Assembly (NCBI RefSeq): GCF_012276985.1
Contig: NZ_JAAXMM010000002.1
Coordinates: forward strand, 124,001 to 188,000
Direction: 5' to 3'
DNA length: 64,000 nucleotides
Source: Agrobacterium sp. a22-2
GTDB lineage: Bacteria; Pseudomonadota; Alphaproteobacteria; Rhizobiales; Rhizobiaceae
In this document: piece after piece, positions 16,017 to 28,163 of the stretch
Layout: each line of letters begins with the position of its first letter
Numbering within the stretch: position 1 is the stretch's first letter
Position numbers and translations under genes: made by a program
Notes under the pieces: generated by a model
Seen by the model: only the letters and a program-made list of their open reading frames with translations
The model's database searches: none
What the model was told of the DNA's origin: nothing

Positions 16017-17063
16017 TTACAAGACTGCGACGAAGCGATCGACCTCGTCCGGCGTGGTGGCAAAGCTTGTCACCAGACGGATCAGGATCTCGTTTTCGTC
16101 GAGCAGGTCAGGGGTTTCGCGCGGCACCGGCCAGTCGTAGAACTTGGCGCCCTTGCCTTGCGCATCGGCTGCGGCGTCCTTGGTCAATACGGCAAAGACC
16201 TCGTTGGACTGGGTGTCCCAGGCCAGGCGGCTCTTACCGGCGGCCCTGATGCCGCTGCGCAGCCGATCCGCCATGTCATTGGCGTGACGGGCCAGGTCGA
16301 GCCACAAGCCGCCCTCGAAATAGGCCTCGAGTTGCGCCGAGATGAATCGGGTCTTGGAGAAGAGCTGCGCCGAGCGCTTGCGGATGAAGGGCATTTCGGT
16401 GGCCATTTCGGGCTTCATGAAGATGATCGCCTCGGCGCACCAGCAGCCGTTCTTGGTGCCGCCGAAGGACAGGATGTCGACGCCGCGCTTCCAGGTCATG
16501 TCGGCAGCCGTGGTCTGCAGGGCGACGATGGCATTGGCGAAACGGGCGCCGTCCATGTGCAGCGGCAGGTTGGCGTCGCGGGCAACCGTGCCGATCGCCT
16601 CGATTTCTGCGAGACTGTAGACCGTGCCGACCTCGGTTGCCTGGGTCAGGGTTATCGCCATCGGCCGGCCCTGGTGCACGGCGCCCGGCGGATAACGGCC
16701 GATGGCGGCCTTCAGGCCCTCGGGCTCCAGCTTGCCATTTGGGCCTTCGACCGGAAACAGCCGGCAGGCGCCAGTCAGGAACTCCGGTGCACCGCACTCG
16801 TCAGCCGTGACATGGGCTTCCGAGTGGCAAAAGGTGACGCCGCCGGGCTTGGCGATGCTGGCCAGTGCCAGCGAATTGGCGGCCGTGCCGGTGCCGACGA
16901 AATAGACGGCTACCTCGCGCTGGAAGATCTCGTTGAAGCGGGCTTCGATACGCTTGTCGAGGTCGCTGGTGCCGTAGGCCGCGGCATAGCCGGAGGCTTC
17001 CTTGACGAGACTTTCGGCAATCAAGGGATGGGCGCCGGCCCAGTTGTCTGAGGAGAAGAACAT
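16017..17063 (-). CDS. ltaE: Low-specificity L-threonine aldolase
   Basis: 348 aa PLP enzyme cleaving L-threonine/allo-threonine to glycine and acetaldehyde. Features are the opening MFFSSDNWAGAHP, GTGTAANSLAL (cofactor phosphate region), LPLHMDGARFANA (PLP-pyridine Asp and Arg) and the Schiff-base Lys in LSFGGTKNGCWCAEA. Length is normal for bacterial fold-type I threonine aldolases of the GLY1/LtaE group. It is monocistronic and convergent with hsp20, and its upstream region is shared with the gltB leader. Confidence 0.92.
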   Translation of the reverse strand: MFFSSDNWAGAHPLIAESLVKEASGYAAAYGTSDLDKRIEARFNEIFQREVAVYFVGTGTAANSLALASIAKPGGVTFCHSEAHVTADECGAPEFLTGACRLFPVEGPNGKLEPEGLKAAIGRYPPGAVHQGRPMAITLTQATEVGTVYSLAEIEAIGTVARDANLPLHMDGARFANAIVALQTTAADMTWKRGVDILSFGGTKNGCWCAEAIIFMKPEMATEMPFIRKRSAQLFSKTRFISAQLEAYFEGGLWLDLARHANDMADRLRSGIRAAGKSRLAWDTQSNEVFAVLTKDAAADAQGKGAKFYDWPVPRETPDLLDENEILIRLVTSFATTPDEVDRFVAVL

Positions 17064-17313
17064 GAACGGAATCCTGACTGAGATGATGGCGGCAAAGGGA
17101 CGGCGCCAGCTTTAAGCATTTTCGGCTGCCGTTCAATCGCTGCGGCGGCAAGGCGTGTCGCATCGGCCCAGCAAGCACAAACCGCAAAGCTTTTAGCCGG
17201 TCAGCGAAAGAAGATGTCGCGATTTTGCGATTTATCGTAATCTTGCTGCGTCTTCCGGCCGTATTTTTCGGAGTCGGGTCTTGCAAGCGTTTAAGCTTTC
17301 TGGCATAGAGATT

Positions 17314-17348
17314 TTGAAAATAGGTCAGATAAGTTGACCTATTTTCAA
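17314..17348. promoter_or_regulatory. Long perfect inverted repeat upstream of gltB
   Basis: Arms TTGAAAATAGGTCA (17314-17327) and TGACCTATTTTCAA (17335-17348) are perfect reverse complements separated by 7 bases. No T-tract follows on either strand, so it is more like a transcription-factor operator than a terminator. The inner half-site AGGTCA/TGACCT recurs downstream. The binding protein is unknown. Confidence 0.7.
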
Positions 17349-17454
17349 GAATGAAGGGTCAAGATTTTAAGCGCGGAGGCCTTACCTGAGCGGCTTTTCG
17401 CGCTATAGTCGCGACGTGACGTAGCAAGTATGCGGGCCGGCAGGGCTCGATCGA

Positions 17455-17473
17455 GGTAAGTCGGTTGACCTAT
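17455..17473. promoter_or_regulatory. Second, imperfect AGGTnA...TGACCTAT dyad before gltB
   Basis: AGGTAAGTCGGTTGACCTAT-like sequence whose right half TTGACCTAT is identical to the right arm of the palindrome at 17335-17343, while the left half is AGGTAA instead of AGGTCA. It is about 140 bases closer to gltB. It could be a weaker site for the same regulator. Confidence 0.45.
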
Positions 17474-17609
17474 CCGCCGCCTCGTCAATGCCTGCCAACG
17501 TCGCAAGGCTTAGCCTGGCTGCCATGATCAGACCCTGTTGCGCCGACGTCATGATCTGTCGGCTAAAACTGCGCAAAGGCCCGCGAAGGGTTCAACTGGA
17601 GGGAAGACG

Positions 17610-22334
<4,725 letters not shown>

Positions 22335-22345
22335 TTTACTCCTAT

Positions 22346-22382
22346 CATCATTGTGATATGCTTCTGGCATATCACAATGATG
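22346..22382. promoter_or_regulatory. Perfect palindrome, putative VapB/VapBC operator
   Basis: Arms 22346-22361 (CATCATTGTGATATGC) and 22367-22382 are perfect 16-bp reverse complements with a 5-base spacer TTCTG. The repeat ends 9 bases before the vapB ATG and starts 11 bases after gltB. VapB antitoxins bind such inverted repeats to repress their own operon. No U-tract follows, so terminator function is unlikely, although the RNA hairpin could weaken gltB read-through. Confidence 0.75.
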
Positions 22383-22391
22383 GAGTGAAAT

Positions 22392-22664
22392 ATGAACAAG
22401 CATGTACCAGAGCCGCAGGAAGGCGGCGATTTCACTGTCAGTGTCTTCAAGAATGGCCGCAGTCGGGCGGTGCGCTTACCAAAGGAGATTGAACTCGACG
22501 GGAACAGTGTGGTGATGGTTCGCCAGCCGGATGGGTCAATTCTGATGAGGACCGGGGTGACAGCGGGGCTGGTTGCCTATCTACAGCAGGCGGATGCGTG
22601 GGCTGGTGAAGACTTTGTTACTGAAGAGGATGATGTCGGACCTCTGCGAGAAGTCGATCTGTGA
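22392..22664 (+). CDS. vapB: VapB-type antitoxin (AbrB/MazE swapped-hairpin fold)
   Basis: 90 aa. The DNA-binding part reads FTVSVFKNGRSRAVRLPKEIELDGNSVVMVRQPDG, typical VapB/AbrB-like FKNGxSxAVRLPKE. The acidic C-terminus (AWAGEDFVTEEDDVGPLREVDL) is suited to wrapping the PIN toxin. ATG at 22392 is 9 bases past the palindrome. Its TGA stop overlaps the vapC ATG, giving translational coupling with the toxin. Base composition looks less GC-biased at third positions than gltB or gltD, consistent with acquisition. Confidence 0.9.
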   Translation: MNKHVPEPQEGGDFTVSVFKNGRSRAVRLPKEIELDGNSVVMVRQPDGSILMRTGVTAGLVAYLQQADAWAGEDFVTEEDDVGPLREVDL

Positions 22665-23059
22665 TGCGCTTCATGCTCGACACCAACATCGTTTCGGCAA
22701 TCGTGCGAGACCCGAGAGGCAAGGTGCTTCAAAGGCTGGTCGAAGTTGGCGAAGAAAACGTCTTCATCAGCATCATCACGCATGGAGAGATCTGGTACGG
22801 CGTAAGGAAAAACTGGTCGGAAGCGTTGGCCAAAAAGGTCTCGGCCGTCACCCGGCGGTTATATGTGGCGCCGCTCTCGCTGCCTTCGGACCAGCGCTAT
22901 GCGGAAGTTCGCCTGGCGCTGAGGCAGGGAAAGAATATCGGGCAGAACGATCTATGGATCGCCGCTCATGCACTGGCGCTGGACGCAATTCTGGTGACGA
23001 ACAACGAGAGTGAATTTTCCCGCGTGCCGGGATTGAAGGTTGAAAACTGGCTGCGATAG
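22664..23059 (+). CDS. vapC: VapC-type PIN-domain ribonuclease toxin
   Basis: 131 aa from ATG 22664, which overlaps the vapB stop (a GTG at 22661 is also in frame). PIN-domain acidic residues are visible in FMLDTNIVSAIV (first Asp), SIITHGEIWYG (Glu) and IGQNDLWIAAHALALDAILVTNNESEF (two Asp near the C-terminus). Many VapC proteins cleave initiator tRNA or other tRNAs; with antitoxin bound they are silent. The gene ends 26 bases before gltD, so vapBC and gltD may share transcription from gltB. Specific RNA target unknown. Confidence 0.92.
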   Translation: MRFMLDTNIVSAIVRDPRGKVLQRLVEVGEENVFISIITHGEIWYGVRKNWSEALAKKVSAVTRRLYVAPLSLPSDQRYAEVRLALRQGKNIGQNDLWIAAHALALDAILVTNNESEFSRVPGLKVENWLR

Positions 23060-23085
23060 TGCGGTGACGGAATAGGGATTTAGAA

Positions 23086-24540
23086 ATGGGCAAGGTTACA
23101 GGTTTTATGGAAATCGACCGGCAGGTGGGCAAGTACCAGCCGGCGTCCGACCGCATCCGTCATTTCCGTGAATTCACCATCCCGATGTCGGATGCTGAGG
23201 TGCAGAAGCAGTCTGCCCGCTGCATGGACTGCGGCATCCCCTATTGCCATGGCCCGACCGGCTGCCCGGTCCATAACCAGATCCCCGACTGGAACGACCT
23301 CGTCTACAACAACAAGTGGGAAGAGGCGATCCGCAACCTGCATTCCACCAACAACTTCCCGGAATTCACCGGCCGCGTCTGTCCCGCCCCGTGCGAGGAA
23401 GCCTGCACGCTGAACCTGGAAGATGCGCCGGTTGCCATCAAGACCGTCGAGCAGGCGATCGCCGACAAGGCCTATGAACTCGGCTTCATCGTGCCGCAAC
23501 CGGCAACCGTGCATACCGGCAAGAAGGTGGCCATCATCGGTTCCGGCCCGTCCGGCATGGCGGCTGCCCAGCAGCTTGGCCGCGCTGGCCACGAAGTCCA
23601 TGTCTTTGAACGCGAGACCAAGGCCGGCGGCTTGCTGCGCTACGGCATTCCCGATTTCAAGATGGAGAAGAACTTCATCGACCGCCGCGTCGAGCAGATG
23701 ACGGGCGAGGGCGTGACCTTCCATTACGGCGTCAATGTCGGAGTCGATATCACGGTCGAAACGCTGCGGGCCGACTACGATGCGGTGCTTTACTGCGGCG
23801 GCTCGGAAACCCCGCGCGAGGCCGGAATTCCGGGCGTCGAGCTGCACGGCGTGCACGATGCCATGCCCTATCTGGTGCAGCAGAACCGTCGCGTCGGCCG
23901 CGAGAACATCGACAGCGCCGGCTGGCCTTCCGATCCGATCCTGGCCGGCGGCAAGCATATCGTCGTGGTCGGCGGTGGCGACACCGCATCGGACTGCGTC
24001 GGCACGGCCTTCCGCCAGGGCGCCGTCAAGGTGACTCAGCTCGACATTCGCCCGCGTCCGCCGCAGACCGAAGACAAGCTGGCCATCTGGCCGTTCTGGG
24101 CGACCAAGATGCGCACCTCGTCGAGCCAGGCCGAAGGCGCTGTGCGGGAGTTCCAGGTGGCGACGCTGGAATTCGTCGGTGAGGATGATGTGCTGACCGG
24201 CGTCAAGTGCTGCCAGGTGGACGAGCGCCGCAAGCCGATTGCCGGCACGGAGTTCATCATCAAGGCGGATCTCGCCTTCATCGCCATCGGTTTCCGCGGC
24301 CCGTTCACCGACAGCGTGCTGAAGGAACTCGACGGCCAGTTGACGCTCAATGTCGACAATCGCGGTTCGACCAATGTCGTGGCCAATGATCGCGACTACA
24401 GGACTTCGGTCGACAAGCTCTGGGTGGCAGGTGACGTCAGGCGCGGCCAGTCGCTGGTGGTCTGGGCCATCCGCGAAGGCCGTCAGGCGGCCCGCGCCAT
24501 CGACGAGGCGCTGATGGGCGCAACCGTCCTGCCGCGGTAA
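23086..24540 (+). CDS. gltD: Glutamate synthase (NADPH) small subunit
   Basis: 484 aa. The N-terminal 4Fe-4S region has ARCMDCGIPYCHGPTGCPVHN and GRVCPAPCEEACTLN. The FAD site is VAIIGSGPSGMAAAQQLGRAG, the NADPH site IVVVGGGDTASDCVGTA, and the second FAD contact LWVAGDVRRGQSLVVWAI. It passes electrons from NADPH to GltB. Length agrees with bacterial GltD. Spacing from vapC is only 26 bases and no clear promoter of its own is visible, so its expression likely depends on read-through across vapBC. A strong ribosome site is not obvious (AGGGATT). Confidence 0.97.
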   Translation: MGKVTGFMEIDRQVGKYQPASDRIRHFREFTIPMSDAEVQKQSARCMDCGIPYCHGPTGCPVHNQIPDWNDLVYNNKWEEAIRNLHSTNNFPEFTGRVCPAPCEEACTLNLEDAPVAIKTVEQAIADKAYELGFIVPQPATVHTGKKVAIIGSGPSGMAAAQQLGRAGHEVHVFERETKAGGLLRYGIPDFKMEKNFIDRRVEQMTGEGVTFHYGVNVGVDITVETLRADYDAVLYCGGSETPREAGIPGVELHGVHDAMPYLVQQNRRVGRENIDSAGWPSDPILAGGKHIVVVGGGDTASDCVGTAFRQGAVKVTQLDIRPRPPQTEDKLAIWPFWATKMRTSSSQAEGAVREFQVATLEFVGEDDVLTGVKCCQVDERRKPIAGTEFIIKADLAFIAIGFRGPFTDSVLKELDGQLTLNVDNRGSTNVVANDRDYRTSVDKLWVAGDVRRGQSLVVWAIREGRQAARAIDEALMGATVLPR

Positions 24541-24564
24541 GAGCTACACCCGATCTCCTGGCCA

Positions 24565-24587
24565 AACGGTCGCCGCTGGCGGCCGTT
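24565..24587. terminator. Possible stem-loop terminator between gltD and the SGNH gene
   Basis: AACGGTCGCC and GGCGGCCGTT form a stem with one internal T-G opposition and a 3-base loop, placed between two convergent stops. There is no U-tract on either side, so it may be a 3'-end stabilising hairpin rather than a true intrinsic terminator. Confidence 0.4.
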
Positions 24588-24593
24588 CTGCGT

Positions 24594-25784
24594 TCAGGGC
24601 TGTGGTTTGCTGCCGATCTGATAGTCGTCGACCCGGCCGGTCGGTGCCAGCGGCAGGATTCCGGTCTGCACCAGTTGATCCCGGGGCGAGGGGATGGGCG
24701 AGGCCGCCAGCGGGCCGGCGCCGAGCAGTTCAGCGCTGCCGTCGAGCGCCGGGTCGGTGAGGCCGATCGGCTGGGTCCTGACGACATTGCGCATTTCCGA
24801 AGGCGGCAGGCTGATCAGTTCGGGCAGATTGTCGGCATCGAGCCGCAGCAGACCGGGGCTTGCCATGTCGCCCAAATGGCGGCGGGCCGGCTTTTCCAGG
24901 TAGAAGGCGATCTTGCGCTTGCCGGCAGCCGTCAGGTTGATGCCGTCCGAGCCGCGCAGTCGCACCTGCTGGCCGTTGATATCGGAGCCGGTCAGCACGA
25001 ATCGGCCATCCTGGTCGACAAAGCCGTCCCAGATGTCGATGAACTCGCCGCCGACCTTTTCGGCTGTGCTTCGGAAGACCTCGTTCAGCTTGATGACATC
25101 GGCCGTCATGCCGGCCGACTTGAAGGGCGGGATGCCGACCCAGAGCAGGGGAATGTCCCGGTCGACGACCAGGTGCGCGAAGGCGTTGACGCGCTTTTCG
25201 TATTCCGCGAACCAGGCGTCGGTTGGAAATTTCTCCCTCGCGCTCGTCGTGGTCATCTGCTGACGGTCGTTGGCGCCAAGCTCCACCACGACCAGGGCCG
25301 GTTTGATCTCATCCAGCAGGACAGGCAGTTCAGCGGGCCAGTTGTAGTAGTCGTCGCGAACCAGGCCCGACGAGCCGTTGCTGCGGATCTCGATCGTGGT
25401 ACCGGGCGCGTTCGCGAAGGCCTCGATCAGACCTTCACCGATGCCACCAGCCAGAAAGTCGCCGACGACGAGGATCTTCTGGGCGCTGCCGAGCTTCGGT
25501 GGCGGTGGCGGGACCTCCGGGGCGCGGGTGGTGGTGATCGTGGTGACGCTGCTCGATGTCTTCTTGGCAGCGCGCGGCACGCGGACAGGCGGGCGAATTG
25601 GCGCGCGCCGATATTCCGGCTGACGGGGTGCTGGTCGTCCGAACAGCAATTGCAGCAGTGTCCGCCGTTCGACACGCTCCTGCGCCACGGCCGGCGGCAT
25701 CCAGGACATGAGCATGGCCGTCGCCACGGCAACAGCCATGCATGCCGTCCATATCAGGCCATGTCTGGCGGGTCTTGCCGGCAT
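24594..25784 (-). CDS. SGNH/GDSL hydrolase-type protein (DUF459), exported
   Basis: 396 aa with an N-terminal signal or anchor (LIWTACMAVAVATAMLMSWMPPAVAQ), then a basic, proline-rich linker to about residue 95. The SGNH-like domain has KILVVGDFLAGGIGEGL (block I, where GDF replaces the usual GDS), VVELGANDRQ (block III, G-x-ND) and a late GSDGINLTAAG with the DxxH-like position replaced by DGIN. DUF459 proteins in rhizobia have this layout. Loss of the standard Ser and His may mean non-canonical catalysis or a carbohydrate-binding role. Convergent with gltD and upstream of the transglycosylase operon region. Confidence 0.8.
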   Translation of the reverse strand: MPARPARHGLIWTACMAVAVATAMLMSWMPPAVAQERVERRTLLQLLFGRPAPRQPEYRRAPIRPPVRVPRAAKKTSSSVTTITTTRAPEVPPPPPKLGSAQKILVVGDFLAGGIGEGLIEAFANAPGTTIEIRSNGSSGLVRDDYYNWPAELPVLLDEIKPALVVVELGANDRQQMTTTSAREKFPTDAWFAEYEKRVNAFAHLVVDRDIPLLWVGIPPFKSAGMTADVIKLNEVFRSTAEKVGGEFIDIWDGFVDQDGRFVLTGSDINGQQVRLRGSDGINLTAAGKRKIAFYLEKPARRHLGDMASPGLLRLDADNLPELISLPPSEMRNVVRTQPIGLTDPALDGSAELLGAGPLAASPIPSPRDQLVQTGILPLAPTGRVDDYQIGSKPQP

Positions 25785-25856
25785 TGTGTCAGCCGTCCAT
25801 TTCTCTGTCGTCGTGCAAGCTCATTTTGGAAAAGGTGGGAAGACCCTTTCAAAATG

Positions 25857-27074
25857 TCAATTGCGCAGGGCGTCCAGGAGCTTGCGGGTCGGCTCGCCAT
25901 CGGTGCTCATTCCCAGCCGCGACTGGATGGCCGTGATGGCAGCCTTGGAACCGGACCCGAAATTGCCATCCACTTCGCCATCGTAGTAGCCGAGCGCCTT
26001 CATGCGCGTCTGCAACTCGAATTTCTCCTTGATGTCGAGCGTGCCGTCGGGGCGCGGCCAGGCCTGCTGCATGCCGCCATAGCCAGCGATCTCGTCGGCC
26101 AGAAGGCCAACGCCCAGCGCATAGGTATCGGCGGCGTTATAGCGCTTGATGACGAAGAAGTTCTTGGTCATCAGGAAGCCGGGGCCGCCCGCGCCGCCGA
26201 GCATCTTCAGTTCGGCGCGCTCCGAGGGCCGCGTGAAGTCCTTGCCGTTGGGACGCACGAAGCCGAGCTTCTGCCATTCGCCAAGCGTCAGCGTCTTGCC
26301 GGCATATTTGCTGCCGCCAGCCGGAACGACGGCTTCATAACCCCAGGTCTTGCCGCTCTGCCAGCCATTCTTGGCCAGTAGGTTGGCCGAGGTTGCCAGT
26401 GCATCGGGAACGGAATTCCAGATGTCCTTGTGGCCATTGCCATCCGCGTCGACGGCGTAAAGCAGGTAGCTGGTCGGGATGAATTGGGTATGGCCCATGG
26501 CGCCGGCCCAAGAGCCGGTCAGGCCCTTGGCGCTGACATCGCCGTTCTGCAGGATCTTCAAGGCGGCGATCAACTGCGTGCGGGCGAACTTGGCCCGTTT
26601 CGGATCGGCATAGGCAAGCGTTGCCAGAGCGGTCGGCACATGATGCAGCCGGTCGTCCTTTTCCAGAACGGCGCCGTAATTGGATTCCATCGACCAGATG
26701 GCGAGCAGGATATGCTTGTCGACGCCGAAGTGCTTTTCGAGCGCTGCAAGTGTGCGACCATGCTTGGTCAGCATCTCTCGGCCGATCTTGACCGTGTAGG
26801 GATTGACGCGGCTATCGAGGTAATCCCAGATCTGCGACTTGAATTCGGGCTGGTAGCGTGCCTTTTCCAGCACGTCGGGATCAGGCTCGCTGACGCCGGC
26901 AAACGCCTGGGTATAGGTCTTCTGGCTGATGCCGCTCTTGGCGGCCGTGGTGTAAAATCCGTTGATCCACTTCTTGAAGCCGGCATCGGCATGGGCCGCC
27001 GCGGGCATCATGCTCGTTGCAATCGTCAAGGCCAGTGCGCCGAGAAGGCTGGGATGGTGTCTTGTCATGGGCAT
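25857..27074 (-). CDS. Lytic murein transglycosylase (MltB-like) with peptidoglycan-binding domain
   Basis: 405 aa. The signal peptide ends at AAAHA (about residue 28). The SLT_2/MltB-like domain contains the catalytic Glu in LLAIWSMESNYGAVL and the substrate motif GSWAGAMGHTQFIPTSY. The C-terminal 60 residues form a PG_binding_1 domain (LQTRMKALGYYDGEVDGNFGSGSKAAITAIQ). It cleaves the glycan backbone of murein to anhydromuramyl products in the periplasm. A Met at position 3 is an alternative start. Adjacent to the DUF459 gene on the same strand (72-base gap), it may form an envelope pair. Confidence 0.93.
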   Translation of the reverse strand: MPMTRHHPSLLGALALTIATSMMPAAAHADAGFKKWINGFYTTAAKSGISQKTYTQAFAGVSEPDPDVLEKARYQPEFKSQIWDYLDSRVNPYTVKIGREMLTKHGRTLAALEKHFGVDKHILLAIWSMESNYGAVLEKDDRLHHVPTALATLAYADPKRAKFARTQLIAALKILQNGDVSAKGLTGSWAGAMGHTQFIPTSYLLYAVDADGNGHKDIWNSVPDALATSANLLAKNGWQSGKTWGYEAVVPAGGSKYAGKTLTLGEWQKLGFVRPNGKDFTRPSERAELKMLGGAGGPGFLMTKNFFVIKRYNAADTYALGVGLLADEIAGYGGMQQAWPRPDGTLDIKEKFELQTRMKALGYYDGEVDGNFGSGSKAAITAIQSRLGMSTDGEPTRKLLDALRN

Positions 27075-27268
27075 CTCCCCGTTCGTTCTACGGTTCGTTC
27101 GACGGCCGGAACAAAGCCGTTCACCCTAGGTTAATGCAATTGCGTCAACAAAGTCTTTACCATACGCGGTCGAGCCAAGCACTACCTTTGCGATTTCGTA
27201 GCAAATGTATACTAGTAAAGGGCCGCGTTATGAAGACGTTAATCGATTAGATCCTCGAGGAGGAATGT

Positions 27269-28156
27269 GTGGGACAACAAAAGAAACTCCGTAAAGCCGT
27301 CTTTCCCGTCGCAGGGCTTGGAACCCGCTTCCTGCCGGCGACCAAGGCCGTCCCCAAGGAAATGCTGACCGTCGTCGACAAGCCGGTTATCCAATATGTC
27401 GTCGATGAGGCTGCAGAGGCCGGCATCGAGCATTTCGTCTTTATCACGGGCCGCGGCAAGGCGGTCATCGAAGACTACTTCGATATTCAATTCGAACTTG
27501 AGCAGACGCTTCGGGCCCGCAACAAGAATGCCGAGCTGTCGCTTCTTTCGGGCCTGTTGCCCAAAGCCGGATCGGCAAGCTTCACGCGCCAGCAGGAGCC
27601 TTTGGGCCTTGGACATGCGGTCTGGTGCGCCCGTGACATCGTCGGCGACGAGCCTTTCGCGCTTTTGCTGCCCGACATGATCATGCGCGGCGACAAGGGC
27701 TGCCTGAAGGGCATGGTCGAGCTTTACGACAAGACCGGCGGCAACATTGTCGCCGTGGAGGAATGCGCGCCCGACCAGGCCCATAAATACGGCATCGTCG
27801 GCGTCGGCGAGACGCTGGAAGGCGGCTTCCGCATCACCGAAATGGTCGAGAAGCCAGCCAAGGGCACCGCTCCGTCCAACTTCTTCATCAACGGCCGCTA
27901 TATCCTGCAGCCGGAGATCTTTTCGATCCTGGAGACCCAAGAGCGTGGCGCCGGCAACGAGATCCAGCTGACCGACGGCATGCTGAAGCTTGCCAGGGAT
28001 CAGGCCTTTGCCGGTTATCATTTCAAGGGTCAGACCTTCGACTGCGGCGCCAAGGATGGCTTCATCCTGGCCAACGTTGCTTTCGCCATCGAGCGGGCGG
28101 ATATCCGGCCGACGATCGAAGAACCGCTGAAGGCTCTGCTCGCAGCCCTGAAATAG
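27269..28156 (+). CDS. galU: UTP-glucose-1-phosphate uridylyltransferase
   Basis: 295 aa. It starts at GTG 27269 with GAGGAGG at 27257-27263. Motifs are [25 protein letters not shown] (nucleotide loop and active-site Arg/Lys), [23 protein letters not shown] and the late [11 protein letters not shown]. It makes UDP-glucose for exopolysaccharide, cyclic glucan and lipopolysaccharide; the rhizobial homologue is called exoN. A tiny frame (27231-27250) encoding MKTLID ends 18 bases before galU and could be a leader peptide. Convergent with the beta-barrel gene with only 7 bases between stops. Confidence 0.96.
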   Translation: MGQQKKLRKAVFPVAGLGTRFLPATKAVPKEMLTVVDKPVIQYVVDEAAEAGIEHFVFITGRGKAVIEDYFDIQFELEQTLRARNKNAELSLLSGLLPKAGSASFTRQQEPLGLGHAVWCARDIVGDEPFALLLPDMIMRGDKGCLKGMVELYDKTGGNIVAVEECAPDQAHKYGIVGVGETLEGGFRITEMVEKPAKGTAPSNFFINGRYILQPEIFSILETQERGAGNEIQLTDGMLKLARDQAFAGYHFKGQTFDCGAKDGFILANVAFAIERADIRPTIEEPLKALLAALK

Positions 28157-28163
28157 TCGGGCC

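Larger units (their letters stand above)
17064..17609. other. Regulatory region between ltaE and gltB
   Basis: 546 bases with no credible gene. They separate the divergent ltaE and gltB starts. The most striking content is a 14-bp-arm palindrome at 17314-17348 and a related imperfect copy near 17455-17473 (listed separately). AT content rises around 17200-17360. I could not identify a sigma54 (GG-N10-GC) promoter with confidence. Confidence 0.55.
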
